From Bacteroidota bacterium (GTDB taxonomy: Bacteria; Bacteroidota; Bacteroidia; AKYH767-A; OLB10): DNA of 64,000 bases. The notes below the pieces were generated by a model. That model saw only the letters and a list, made by a program, of their open reading frames with translations. It was not told the DNA's origin and made no database searches. A program made the translations under genes and the position numbers. Location: positions 20,999-84,998 of the forward strand of contig JAHEMF010000008.1 of NCBI GenBank assembly GCA_024643795.1, read 5' to 3'. Each line of letters opens with the position of its first letter. Position 1 is the first letter of the stretch. Shown here piece by piece: positions 18,688-30,600 of the stretch.

Positions 18688-18724
18688 CATTTATCAGGAA
18701 ACCAGATTCTCAGCATAGTACAAA

Positions 18725-20788
18725 ATGGCAGATATACGGTACAAAGTGATACAGTTTTTTACAGGCAGGGTTTTGATACTCTCGCTTGTTCTTGTATCAT
18801 TATTTTCTTCGGGGTCTGCAGCATTATCTCCTCCTTCACTTCGTTGCATCTCTGTGTTACCGAACGGAAATATCAACCTGGATTGGGTAGTTAACTCCGA
18901 CACAGGTTCAGTATTCGGGGGGTATCATATTTATTTCAGCAACAACATAAGCGGCCCGTTTGCTATCATTGATTCAATTTTCGCATACGCAACAACTTCA
19001 TATATTCATACCGGTGTTAATGCAAATAATTCATCATACTATTATTACATAAAAACAAGGGATGGATGTTGCTCAAATTATTCTCTTTCTTCAGACACTT
19101 TAAAGTCAATTCGCCTGATCCTGACACCACAATCAAACGAAGTGGTTCGTATCAATTGGAACAGGATCCATACTCCCCCACTTCCAACCACTGTGTCAGG
19201 CATGAAGGTTCAGAAAGATATACCCGGACCTGCATTCGCAAATTTTATAACCAGTATTGATACTACCATTCAGGATACTAATTATTTCTGTAATCAATTC
19301 ATTAACTATCGTGTAGTAATAGATGACGCAAGCGGGTGCCAATCGATTTCATCAATTGATGGCGAGTTATTCAGGGATACCAAAGGACCTTCGAAGCCAA
19401 TTTTAGATACCGTGAGTGTTGACATTGGCAGCGGCGAAGGGATAATAACCTGGCTTCCGGATTCAAGCCCGGATACGCAGGGTTATGTTATATATGAATT
19501 TAATGGGGTTTCGTATGATTCCATCGGAGCTGTATTCGGTATCAACAACTTGTTCTTTCAATATGCTTTGTCTGATGCTTCAAATTTAAGTGAAGTTTTC
19601 AGCGTAGCAGCTTTTGACAGTTGTAAAAACCTGAGCTCGCTGGCCGATAACCATAACACAATATTTTTGGAAGGCCAGTTCTCTAAATGTGATGCTGCCG
19701 CTGAACTGTCGTGGAACGAGTATGTAAATATGGCGGGGTTAAATCGGTATGAGATATGGTATAGAGTGAACAGTGGTTCATGGGTAAGAGATGGATTTGT
19801 TCCTCCAAATGTTCTTAACTACACATTGAACCTTACTCAACCAGGTGGCCTATACGAGATCTTAATAAGAGCTAAAGGGGCAATCGGCACATCTTCATCT
19901 TCCAATATCATTTCACTTACTGCCGACCTGTTTAACTATCCAGATTATCTGTATATCAGATCTGCCAGTGTCTCGGGAAACAATGTGAATGTATTGGTCT
20001 TCGCCGATCCTGCCGCTGATGTAAAAAAGTATAGGTTGTACAGGTCCGAAAACGGAATTTCCGGCTTCACCCTCATTGCCGAACAACCTTATTCACCTGT
20101 TTCTACCATCACCTTTACAGATGTATCTGCTGATCCTGATATAAGAAGTTACTATTATAAAGTTACCGCGACCGATAGCTGTGGGGTTGAAACATTTTCA
20201 GATAATATTGCCCGTACAGTACACTTGTCTGTTTCAAGTGATGGTGGACCTATCAACTTCCTTGAATGGAATGACTACGGAGGCTGGCCAGGACCAACCG
20301 GCTATTTTAATATTTACAGAGTAGTGAATGGTGCTATCCAAACACCACAATTTGCAAATGTTATAAATGGAGTACTCACATTTACCGACGATGTTTCGTC
20401 ATTAGGAGGCGTATTGGATGAGTATTGTTATGTAGTGGAAGCACTTGAGGAACAGATTAACACATATGGATTTATTGATAGTGCTTTTTCAAACATAGCT
20501 TGCGTAGTACAAGAGCCATTTGTTTTCATACCAAATGCATTTACCCCCGGAGGTAAGAATCCGGTATTTAAACCTGTAGTTGTATTTGGCGACCCAACAA
20601 CCTATGATCTGGTGGTCTTCAACAGATGGGGACAGCGTGTATTTGAATCTTCTAACCCTTCATACGGCTGGGATGGAAGCTATGAAGGTGAAGCTTGTCC
20701 GACCGGGATCTATATATACCAGGTGATATTTAAAGGTTTTAACCAGAAAGAGATCAATCGCACCGGCACACTTATGCTGCTAAAATGA
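18725..20788 (+). CDS. Secreted fibronectin-III-like protein with T9SS type B sorting domain
   Basis: 687 residues. A signal peptide or signal anchor spans about 15-34. Residues 36-217 match the fibronectin-like pair of the neighbouring giant protein (PPSLRCISV, YYYIKTRDGC, TPPLP, NYRV, GCQSISSID). Further fibronectin-III-like domains lie at about 222-310, 315-400, 410-500 and 510-600. The last 85 residues are a CHU_C domain (IPNAFTPGG, FNRWGQRVFE, YGWDG, PTGIYIYQV, TLMLLK) that directs T9SS export. No catalytic motif is seen. It is likely a surface-exposed binding or structural protein, and its domain relationship to the upstream gene suggests origin by duplication. Confidence 0.85.
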   Translation: MADIRYKVIQFFTGRVLILSLVLVSLFSSGSAALSPPSLRCISVLPNGNINLDWVVNSDTGSVFGGYHIYFSNNISGPFAIIDSIFAYATTSYIHTGVNANNSSYYYYIKTRDGCCSNYSLSSDTLKSIRLILTPQSNEVVRINWNRIHTPPLPTTVSGMKVQKDIPGPAFANFITSIDTTIQDTNYFCNQFINYRVVIDDASGCQSISSIDGELFRDTKGPSKPILDTVSVDIGSGEGIITWLPDSSPDTQGYVIYEFNGVSYDSIGAVFGINNLFFQYALSDASNLSEVFSVAAFDSCKNLSSLADNHNTIFLEGQFSKCDAAAELSWNEYVNMAGLNRYEIWYRVNSGSWVRDGFVPPNVLNYTLNLTQPGGLYEILIRAKGAIGTSSSSNIISLTADLFNYPDYLYIRSASVSGNNVNVLVFADPAADVKKYRLYRSENGISGFTLIAEQPYSPVSTITFTDVSADPDIRSYYYKVTATDSCGVETFSDNIARTVHLSVSSDGGPINFLEWNDYGGWPGPTGYFNIYRVVNGAIQTPQFANVINGVLTFTDDVSSLGGVLDEYCYVVEALEEQINTYGFIDSAFSNIACVVQEPFVFIPNAFTPGGKNPVFKPVVVFGDPTTYDLVVFNRWGQRVFESSNPSYGWDGSYEGEACPTGIYIYQVIFKGFNQKEINRTGTLMLLK

Positions 20789-20792
20789 TCTT

Positions 20793-22341
<1,549 letters not shown>

Positions 22342-22401
22342 ATTCACAATTGTCTGATAAATTGCGCCGCTGAAAAAGAGTCAGCACGACCTTTTTTTGC
22401 T

Positions 22402-22409
22402 TAAATTTG
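22402..22409 (+). promoter_or_regulatory. Candidate -7 element for the folding-factor operon
   Basis: TAAATTTG is an exact TAnnTTTG match 42 bp before the ATG at 22452. No TTG is found at the usual spacing. The T-run just before it (22392-22398) follows a weak 5-bp hairpin that may end guaB transcription. Confidence 0.5.
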
Positions 22410-22451
22410 CTACCCTTAATATTAAATCAAATATATAATAATCAATTAGTT

Positions 22452-24401
22452 ATGAATAAGTTCTTTTTTATCCTTACGGCTTTTATCTGCTCCGGTTTGA
22501 TTTCACTGGCCCAAACTGCTGACCCGGTGATCATGACCATTGAAACAGACTCCATCACAAAGTCGGAATTTGAAAAAGTTTATCGCAAGAACAACGTCAA
22601 AGATGGTGCCTATGATATGGATGATCTGAAGGAATACGTTGAGCTTTACATTAATTATAAATTAAAAGTCAAAGAAGCTGAGTCCTTAAAGCTGGATACT
22701 AACCCTGCATTTATATCAGAACTTCGTGGCTATAGAAAGCAACTTGCCCAGCCATACATGACCGACAAGGAAGTGACAGATGCACTGGTTAAAGAGGCAT
22801 ACGACAGATTACAAAAAGACGTAAGAGCCAGCCACATACTTATAAGCTGTGCCGACGATGCACTTCCAATTGACACACTGGCTGCATACAACAGAGCATC
22901 AAAGATCAGGCAATCTATTTTGAACGGAGCTGATTTTGCTAAGATGGCACGAGATTCATCAGCAGATCCAAGTGCTAAGGAAAATGGAGGTGACCTTGGA
23001 TTCTTCACTGCTTTACAAATGGTGTATCCTTTTGAGTGCGCAGCATATAACACAAAGCGTGGTGACATCTCAATGCCAGTAAGAACAAGATTTGGATATC
23101 ATATCATTAAAGTACATGAGACTCGTCCTGCAAAAGGAACCATAAAGGTAGCCCATATAATGGTGAAACTGGCACCTGATGCGCCTGACAGCGTTTCAAT
23201 AGCATCAAGAACGAAGATCTACGAGATCTATGATAAGATCAAGGCTGGTGAAAGTTTTGAAGAGTATGCCGCTAAATATTCTGATGATAAAGCTTCCGGT
23301 CGTAATGGCGGAGAGCTGCCTCCTTTTGGAACAGGACGTATGGTACCAGAATTTGAAAGGGTATCTTTTTCACTGCAGAATGATGGTGATTTCTCAGAAC
23401 CGGTGAGAACAACTTATGGTTGGCATATTATCAAAAGACTTGAACTGATCCCTGTTCCAACATTTGAAGTAAAACAAAATGAACTCAAGAATCAAGTAAG
23501 CAGAGATAGCAGAGCTAATTTAAGCAGGGACTCTAAAATAGCTCAGATAAAATCAGACTACAAATTCAAAGAATACAAGAAGAACCTGGACCTGTTCTGT
23601 AATAAACTTGACTCTACACTTACAGAAGGCACCTGGGATGGCGAACAAGTAAAAGGTATGAACAAGCCTTTGTTTTCACTTGCTGACAAAACCTACACTC
23701 AGGAAGATTTTGCAAAATATATCAACAGTCACCAATCAAAGCGCACAAATAACACCCCTAAACAAGTGGCCTACCTACTCTATGCACAGTTTGTTGATGA
23801 ATCATGCTACTCATTTGAAGAAGATAACCTTGAAAACAAATACCCTGAATTTGCCAGTTTAATGCAAGAATATCGTGACGGCATTCTTCTCTTCGACCTG
23901 ACAGACAAAAAAGTATGGTCAAAGGCTGTGCAGGATACGGTAGGACTGAAGGAATATTATGAAAATAATAAGAACAACTACATGTGGGGACAACGTGTAG
24001 ATGCAGTTGTTTATTCATGCAAAACTCCTGAAATAGCAACTAAGGTTCGAAAATATATAAAGAAGAAAAAAACTACATCTGAAATTCTCCAGTTGGTTAA
24101 TGCTGACTCACAATTAAACTTATCTGTTAAAGCAGGTAAGTTCCAAAAAGGAGATAATGAGATCATTGACATGATACCCTGGATGAATGGCGTAAGTGAA
24201 AATATAGTTAAAGATGAAGTGACTTCATTTGTTGACATTAAAGAAGTTATAGATCCTACTCCTAAGGAACTGAATGAAGCCAAAGGTGTTATTACAGCCG
24301 ATTACCAAAATTATCTCGAAAAGCAATGGATCGCTGAATTGAGAGCTAAATACAAGGTAGAGGTCAATAAAGATGTGGTTTCAAGTTTTGGATCCAAGTG
24401 A
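22452..24401 (+). CDS. Periplasmic peptidyl-prolyl isomerase with two parvulin domains
   Basis: 649 residues from ATG 22452, which places a clear signal peptide (MNKFFFILTAF, ending near SLAQ) at the N-terminus; the longer reading from 22407 has no such signal. After a SurA-like N-terminal helical region (KSEFEKVYRKN, YINYKLKVKEAE), two parvulin/rotamase domains follow at about 120-225 and 230-330. Each has the usual ending: ENGGDLGFF...FGYHIIKV and RNGGELPPFG...YGWHIIKRL. A long C-terminal helical part without clear homology completes it. It probably assists outer-membrane protein folding in the periplasm, as SurA and PpiD do. It heads a group of three related genes. Confidence 0.9.
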   Translation: MNKFFFILTAFICSGLISLAQTADPVIMTIETDSITKSEFEKVYRKNNVKDGAYDMDDLKEYVELYINYKLKVKEAESLKLDTNPAFISELRGYRKQLAQPYMTDKEVTDALVKEAYDRLQKDVRASHILISCADDALPIDTLAAYNRASKIRQSILNGADFAKMARDSSADPSAKENGGDLGFFTALQMVYPFECAAYNTKRGDISMPVRTRFGYHIIKVHETRPAKGTIKVAHIMVKLAPDAPDSVSIASRTKIYEIYDKIKAGESFEEYAAKYSDDKASGRNGGELPPFGTGRMVPEFERVSFSLQNDGDFSEPVRTTYGWHIIKRLELIPVPTFEVKQNELKNQVSRDSRANLSRDSKIAQIKSDYKFKEYKKNLDLFCNKLDSTLTEGTWDGEQVKGMNKPLFSLADKTYTQEDFAKYINSHQSKRTNNTPKQVAYLLYAQFVDESCYSFEEDNLENKYPEFASLMQEYRDGILLFDLTDKKVWSKAVQDTVGLKEYYENNKNNYMWGQRVDAVVYSCKTPEIATKVRKYIKKKKTTSEILQLVNADSQLNLSVKAGKFQKGDNEIIDMIPWMNGVSENIVKDEVTSFVDIKEVIDPTPKELNEAKGVITADYQNYLEKQWIAELRAKYKVEVNKDVVSSFGSK

Positions 24402-24439
24402 TCATAATATTTTAAGTAATATGTTCAGGGAGGGCAGGT

Positions 24440-25318
24440 ATGATCTTGAGGAATGAATTATACTGGAATCTGATTTCAGTTATGTTATTCCTGTTCGTAG
24501 GTTGCGACCTTACTAAGTTGGGAAATGATGATGAAGGTTTAGGTGTACCGGTTGCCAGGGTGTATGACAAATACCTTTATGACAAAGATCTTAGCCAGAT
24601 AGTTACACCTGGAACCACTCCCACTGACAGTGCAGTATTAGTAAAAAGTTACATTGATAACTGGATCAAAAAAAATGTGATCCTGTACAAAGCGGAGAAA
24701 AACTTAAGTGCTGTTCAAAAAGAAGTGGAGCAACAGTTGCAAGAGTACCGGAATAGCCTGATTACTTTCATGTATGAAAAGGAATTGATCAACCAGCAGC
24801 TTGACACGGTGGTAAGTGAAGCAGAAATTGAACAATATTATAAGGAGAATGAACGAAACTTCGAACTCAAGGATAATATTGTTAAGGTGATCTATCTAAA
24901 AACAAAAAGTGAAGCTCCTAAACTGGATAATGTAAAAGGGTGGCTTAGGTCAGATAAAACAAAAGATCGCCTCAAACTGGAAGAGTATTGCTATCAATTT
25001 GCATCAGATTTCTATTTGGATGAAGATACATGGCTGCCATTTGATGAGCTGCTCAAAAAGGTTCCACTCAATATTTATGATAAGGAATCGTTCCTGAGGA
25101 ATAACAGATATGTTGAAGTAAAAGATTCTACCGATATTTATCTTGTTAATATTAAAGACCGAAAAATAAGGGAAAGCTTATCCCCATTGAGTTTCGTATC
25201 AGAGGACATAAGGAATCTGATAATAAATAAACGTAAGCTGCAACTAATTAGTGAAATGGAACGGTCTGCCTATGATGAGGCCCTTCGCAATAATGATTTT
25301 GAAATATATAGTGAGTAA
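24440..25318 (+). CDS. SurA-like lipoprotein lacking a parvulin domain
   Basis: 292 residues. A short signal with lipobox (LFLFVGC, Cys 22) predicts a lipoprotein. The body resembles the helical chaperone part of SurA/PpiD proteins (SYIDNWIKKNVILYKAEKN, coiled region, VSEAEIEQYYKEN). The conserved GGxLG and FGYHII elements of a parvulin domain are absent. It is therefore probably a chaperone-like partner without isomerase activity. The start ATG is preceded by GGGAGG at 24427-24432, purine-rich like a Shine-Dalgarno but of doubtful meaning in this phylum. It lies between the two parvulin genes, and such three-gene sets occur in Flavobacteria. Confidence 0.7.
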   Translation: MILRNELYWNLISVMLFLFVGCDLTKLGNDDEGLGVPVARVYDKYLYDKDLSQIVTPGTTPTDSAVLVKSYIDNWIKKNVILYKAEKNLSAVQKEVEQQLQEYRNSLITFMYEKELINQQLDTVVSEAEIEQYYKENERNFELKDNIVKVIYLKTKSEAPKLDNVKGWLRSDKTKDRLKLEEYCYQFASDFYLDEDTWLPFDELLKKVPLNIYDKESFLRNNRYVEVKDSTDIYLVNIKDRKIRESLSPLSFVSEDIRNLIINKRKLQLISEMERSAYDEALRNNDFEIYSE

Positions 25319-26657
25319 ACTTAGATTTTTCGCCACCCTGCTGGTCTTCAGCACCCCCATGTTCTCATTGTCACAACCTGCTCAGGTCATTGACAAAGTA
25401 GCAGCAGTAATTGGCGCAGAGATACTTTTGAAATCTGAGATAGAAAATCAGTACCAACAGGTACTCACACAAGGGAATTATGCTTCTGTTGATCTGAAAT
25501 GCCGTGTCATAGACAAACTACTTTCTAATAAACTGCTACTGAATCAGGCGAAGATCGACAGCGTTGATGTTGCAGAAACGCAGGTTAACAATGAACTTGA
25601 CAGGAGGGTTGCCTATATGGTGAATCAGGTGGGCTCAGAACAAAAACTTGAAGCATACTATAATAAAACCATTCCGGAAATTCGCGATGAATTTAAACCT
25701 CTTATCAGAGATCAGATGATGATCCAGTCCAAACAGTCTGACGTGGTCAGTACAGTTTCAGTTTCACCTGCAGATGTCAGGTCTTTTTATAATAGCATTC
25801 CACCTGATAGCCTCCCTTTCATTGATTCAGAGATCGAATATGCCCAGATAGTGATCAATGTACCCATAAGTAAAGAGGAAAAGCAACGAATAAAGGATCT
25901 TTTAAATGGCTACCGGAAACGTGTTGAAGATGGTGAAGAATTCTCTACACTTGCTGTCTTATATTCTCAGGATGGATCAGCAAGAAATGGTGGTGAATTA
26001 GGATTTGTTACCCGGGGCGACCTGGTTCCAGAATTTGAAACTGCAGCATTTAAACTTCGTAAAGGCGAAGTCTCTGAAGTTGTAGAAACACAATTTGGAT
26101 TTCATATCATTCAATTGATCGAACGACGAGGTGAGCAGATCAATGCAAGGCATATACTTATCAAACCATCTTTTCAAAAATCGGATATAGATATCGCCTT
26201 TGCTAAGGCAGATAGTATATATAAAGCTATCAAAAGTGATTCTATAACTTTTTCAAACGCTGCTCAGATATTTTCTGAAGATAAAAATAGCCGGTATAAT
26301 GGAGGAAATGTTGTGAATATGGCCACCGGAACCACCAGGTTTGATGCTGATGAAGTTGATCCGGCGGTGTTCTTCCAGATTGAGAAATTAGAAGTGGATC
26401 AGATCAGCGAACCGATCCAGTCGCTCTCTGCAGAAGGCAATACTGCATTTAAAATACTCCACCTGAAGTCGAGGTCAGAACCTCACAAAGCAAATCTGGA
26501 AACTGATTACCAAAGGATCCAGGAGGCAGCTAAAGTGGACAAAGAAAACCGGGTACTGGAAGACTGGATCGATAAAAAGATCAATGCTACATCTCTACAA
26601 ATAGATGAAGAGTATAGCACTTGCCCAAACCTTAACCGTTGGTATAACAAAAAGTAA
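25293..26657 (+). CDS. SurA-type periplasmic chaperone / peptidyl-prolyl isomerase
   Basis: 454 residues from ATG 25293 (26-nt overlap with the preceding gene); GTG 25311 gives a cleaner signal peptide (SKLRFFATLLVF...SLSQ) and an 8-nt overlap, and is an equally good start. The mature part opens with the SurA N-domain signature (DKVAAVIGAEILLKSEIE, CRVIDKLLSNKLLLNQA). A complete parvulin domain (about 200-300; RNGGELGFVTRGDLVPEFE, FGFHIIQL) is followed by a second, more diverged one (ARHILIKPS, SRYNGGNV). It works in the periplasm on outer-membrane proteins. It is co-transcribed with the two genes before it. Confidence 0.9.
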   Translation: MILKYIVSKLRFFATLLVFSTPMFSLSQPAQVIDKVAAVIGAEILLKSEIENQYQQVLTQGNYASVDLKCRVIDKLLSNKLLLNQAKIDSVDVAETQVNNELDRRVAYMVNQVGSEQKLEAYYNKTIPEIRDEFKPLIRDQMMIQSKQSDVVSTVSVSPADVRSFYNSIPPDSLPFIDSEIEYAQIVINVPISKEEKQRIKDLLNGYRKRVEDGEEFSTLAVLYSQDGSARNGGELGFVTRGDLVPEFETAAFKLRKGEVSEVVETQFGFHIIQLIERRGEQINARHILIKPSFQKSDIDIAFAKADSIYKAIKSDSITFSNAAQIFSEDKNSRYNGGNVVNMATGTTRFDADEVDPAVFFQIEKLEVDQISEPIQSLSAEGNTAFKILHLKSRSEPHKANLETDYQRIQEAAKVDKENRVLEDWIDKKINATSLQIDEEYSTCPNLNRWYNKK

Positions 26658-26675
26658 ATCCTGAAACTAATTAAT

Positions 26676-27644
26676 ATGAGCACAAATAATTCTGATGTTG
26701 AAGCTATCAATGAGTTGGTAAGGACATACGACTCTTTGAGAAAAGAAATTGGTAAAGTTATTATCGGACAGGATGAGGTGGTTAGAGATGTTTTAATATC
26801 GATCTTTAGCCAAGGCCACTGTTTGCTGGTTGGTGTTCCCGGACTGGCTAAAACACTTCTGGTAAATACCATTTCCAATGTACTCGGACTTACATACAAC
26901 CGGATCCAGTTCACTCCTGATCTGATGCCATCAGATATTATTGGAACCGAGATCCTTGACGAGTCGAGACACTTCAAATTCATCAAAGGACCGTTGTTTG
27001 CAAATATCATTTTAGCAGATGAGATCAACCGCACACCACCAAAAACTCAATCCGCTTTGCTTGAGGCCATGCAGGAAAGAGCTGTAACGGCTGCCGGTAA
27101 ACGATACGAACTTGATCAGCCATTCTTTGTGTTGGCAACTCAAAACCCAATAGAACAGGAAGGTACATACCCCTTACCGGAAGCACAGCTCGACAGATTC
27201 ATGTTCAATGTGCTGCTCGATTACCCTTCACATGAAGAAGAAATACAAGTTGTAAAGAATACCACATCGGGACAAACCACTTCGTTAAACGAAATAATCG
27301 GTGCCAAGGAGATCATTGCAAACCAGGAACTCGTAAGACGCATACCTGTTACCGATAATTTACTGAATTATTGTGTGGGCCTATCAGCCTCTACCCGACC
27401 GGCCGATATCAAAGCTCATTCAATTGTAAAAGAATATATTTCTTGGGGTGCCGGTCCAAGAGCATCACAATTCCTTGTCCTTGGTGCTAAAACACACGCA
27501 GCTTTTCAAGGTAAATATTCACCAGATATTGAAGATGTTAAAGCTGTAGCTCCTGCTATATTGAGACACAGGATAGTAAAAAATTATAAGGCTGAGGCCG
27601 AAGGGATCAGCATGGAAGATATAATACTTGAATTACTGAAGTAG
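26676..27644 (+). CDS. MoxR-family AAA+ ATPase
   Basis: 322 residues. Walker A is GVPGLAKT (about 52-59), Walker B ILADEINR (about 109-116), with the sensor region ATQNPIEQEGTYPLPEAQLDRFM following and a C-terminal lid domain. MoxR proteins are chaperone-like ATPases that usually act with VWA-domain proteins encoded next door. Here no VWA gene follows; the gene is the last before a terminator. Its position 18 bp after the SurA gene indicates it belongs to the same transcript, linking it to periplasmic or envelope protein quality control by inference only. Confidence 0.92.
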   Translation: MSTNNSDVEAINELVRTYDSLRKEIGKVIIGQDEVVRDVLISIFSQGHCLLVGVPGLAKTLLVNTISNVLGLTYNRIQFTPDLMPSDIIGTEILDESRHFKFIKGPLFANIILADEINRTPPKTQSALLEAMQERAVTAAGKRYELDQPFFVLATQNPIEQEGTYPLPEAQLDRFMFNVLLDYPSHEEEIQVVKNTTSGQTTSLNEIIGAKEIIANQELVRRIPVTDNLLNYCVGLSASTRPADIKAHSIVKEYISWGAGPRASQFLVLGAKTHAAFQGKYSPDIEDVKAVAPAILRHRIVKNYKAEAEGISMEDIILELLK

Positions 27645-27651
27645 TTAAGTT

Positions 27652-27685
27652 AAAAAAAAGGGTGGTTAATTAACCACCCTTTTTT
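27652..27685. terminator. Bidirectional terminator between convergent genes
   Basis: GGGTGGTTAA/TTAACCACCC (27660-27679) is a perfect 10-bp stem without loop bases, with A8 before and T6 after. It can end transcription from both the moxR side (plus) and the 1429-residue gene (minus, stop at 27695). Confidence 0.88.
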
Positions 27686-27694
27686 ATCTATTGA

Positions 27695-30600
27695 TCAGGA
27701 TTTAACAAATCTTCTGGTTACAATACTGCCTTTTTCAGTAACTCTTATTAAATACACCCCATTGGGCAAGGCTTTGATATCAATTCGTTTATTGTTGATA
27801 TCAGTTAACACGGTTTCACCAAGCATATTAACGATCTCACACTGGAAATCTGATTGACTACTGAAGCTCAGGTTTATAAATTCATCTGCCGGATTAGGGG
27901 AAACAACAAGATCTGAAAGACTTACCAATTCATTTTGTGATGCTAATCTGCAATTGAAGGAAACATTTAGGTCTTTGTAAGAACTAGACCCGCATGAATT
28001 ATTAGCCCTCACACTCAAAGTACCTGATTTGTTTCCGAAATTCACAAACACAATATTTGAAGAAGTAGTAATATTTTGATTCTTTGAATTATTTACCCCA
28101 TCACTGATCTTTGATTTAGGAGGAGCACTCCATGAATATGTATCTGTGCCAAAAACTGGGTTTACCGAATATTGAATCCCTTGTTGACCTGAACAGACAG
28201 TTGGTGGACCTATGATCATGGTAGGCTGTGAAGGTACCGCATTGATACCATGTCCGTAAGTACCACTGTTGCCACAGTTGTTTGATGCAGTTACATTAAT
28301 TATATCATTTGCGAAACCGGAAAGGAAATCAACTGTAACAACAGAAGAACCCTGGCCTGATGCAATGACAACATTTGAGCCGGTATAGAATGACCATGTG
28401 TAAGTGATTCCACTCACTGATGATACTGAATACTGTATACCAGCTTTGTTGCAGACTCCGGCAAATTCTCCAACAATTGCGTTTGGCATTACAGGTTCGT
28501 TTCTTGAAACATTATAAGTTCTTGGAGTGCTGTTTCCACAAGCGTTAACAGATTGAACAGCCAATGATCCTGCTGCTGTAAATCCTGAATTGTATGTGAT
28601 ATTCATAACTGTGGTTCCCTGACCTGAAGTTATCACACCACCAGCAGGTGGTACCCATAAATAAGATGTGGCTCCTGCAACTGGTACAATTGAATAGGTT
28701 CTTGAATCACCCGGACAAACAGCAGGGTATCCGCTTGAAGTAATGGCTCCAGGCTGAGAGGGTGGTGAAGTACACCCTGTAACAGAAGTTTGTAATGTAT
28801 AACTTCCACTACATCCATTTGCATCCGTATAATCATATGTAATATTGTATGGACCACCAACTCCCGCTATTAAAGGTGTAAACTGGTTACCTGAAATTCC
28901 CGGACCGGAGAAAACACCTCCTGCCGGACTTCCGGTAAGCGTGGCAGCAGGGTCAAAACTATCATAGGTAGATGCTAGCCCTGCAAAAGTTACAACAGGA
29001 TTAGGGTTTTCAGTAACCACCACCTGATTTGATGTTCCTGTACAACCGCTGGTGTTTGTGGCCACAACGGTATAGGTGCCAGATGAGGTAGCTAAATATG
29101 TACTACTCGTTTCTCCGGCTAGCGGAGTACCATCAGCATACCATTGAAGAAGATTACCTGTTCCGGAATATACATACAACCCAACACTCCCGCCATCACA
29201 GAAAGTTGTTGGTCCGGAAGCAGAGATGGATGAGCTGGGATAATTTGTACTTATCGTTTGTGAAATACAACTAGAAATCCCACATGATGACTCGATTCTG
29301 ACCCTGTATGTGGTATAATTATTATTAATCACTGTGATTGAATCACCAATACCTATATTACCACTGCCACAGCCATTTGTATACCAGACGAAATTTCCTC
29401 CGGGTGGTAATGCACCACCTATCACACTTAAAGTTGTTTGTGCGCCAACACACAACGAAGTTCCTGCACTTGAATTTATTCCCGTTGGTAAATTATAACA
29501 TGGCGTAAAGGAGAGCTTATTCGAGTTATCACTGAAACTATTAAGACCGCTACAAAAGTTTCTTACATATACATCATAAGCTGTGCCTGTTACTAATCCA
29601 CTCAAAGTGTATGGAAATGATACTCCCTGAATAACTGTTCCTCCAGCGCCCGGAACACTATCTGTACCAGGCGTGAATCCGGCAGGGCCATATTCAAGAT
29701 AACTTGTCCCGGTACAACCGGCACAAGACCCATCGATAACAGCATAGTCAACTCCAGTGCTCACACCTGATAAATTTGTGGCAGTGCAAACATTGGGGCA
29801 ATCCAGTCTGAAAAAATATTTATACCAGACACCTGATACTGTGGGCTGATAACCATCGGCCATTATATAATAAGTTTCTCCTGCTGTAAGTGTACCAAGT
29901 GAAATAGTGGTAGGCTGAAAATTTGCATTGTAGTAATTTAATGAACCAACGCAACTCCATCCGGTTTCATTACAACCCTGAGATGCATTTTTGAAATATA
30001 TATTACTTCGCACGTTACCTGAAATGTACTGCGTTTGCATGTTATAGAAATATAGGCTGTAAACTCCACTTTGCGAAGGAGTGATTTGCCAGATAACTTC
30101 TTTTGATTGAGTTATATTATTTCCACAAGCACTACTGTTCCATGCACCTGCCGACTGATAATTGTACAAATATGTTACCTGATAATTGACAAGATCATTG
30201 CAACTAAGCACAGGTGATGCTGAACAGTCACCTGATGTTTTGATACGGATCTTAGCAGTGTTCAATGACCATGATCCTCCGCAATTGGTTCTCAGATAAA
30301 TATCATAATCTGTAAATGGGGTTAATCCTGAAATGGTATATGGTGGACTCGCATTGGCAATCAGCGTACCATTTGCGCCAGCTGTTGCACCTGTTCCGGG
30401 AGTGAAATTTGCCGGTCCATACTCAAGGTATGGCAAAGACTGACAAGGAGCAACAAACTGTGCATTACAATCCCAGTTCACATCTATGGAGTTAGGACCA
30501 ATGTTAGATGTACCAATTTCTGTAGGTCTTGGACATGTGATTGTAATTCCCAGATTCATAAAACTTATGTACGGACCCTGAGGATTCACGTACGACACAT

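Noticed and set aside
22369..22398. GCTGA/TCAGC hairpin with a T-run after guaB
   Set aside because: The stem is only 5 bp and the T-run begins 6 nt after it, so a terminator is possible but not supportable.
26507..27034. 175-residue reverse ORF across the SurA/moxR junction
   Set aside because: Antisense shadow of two well-supported genes.
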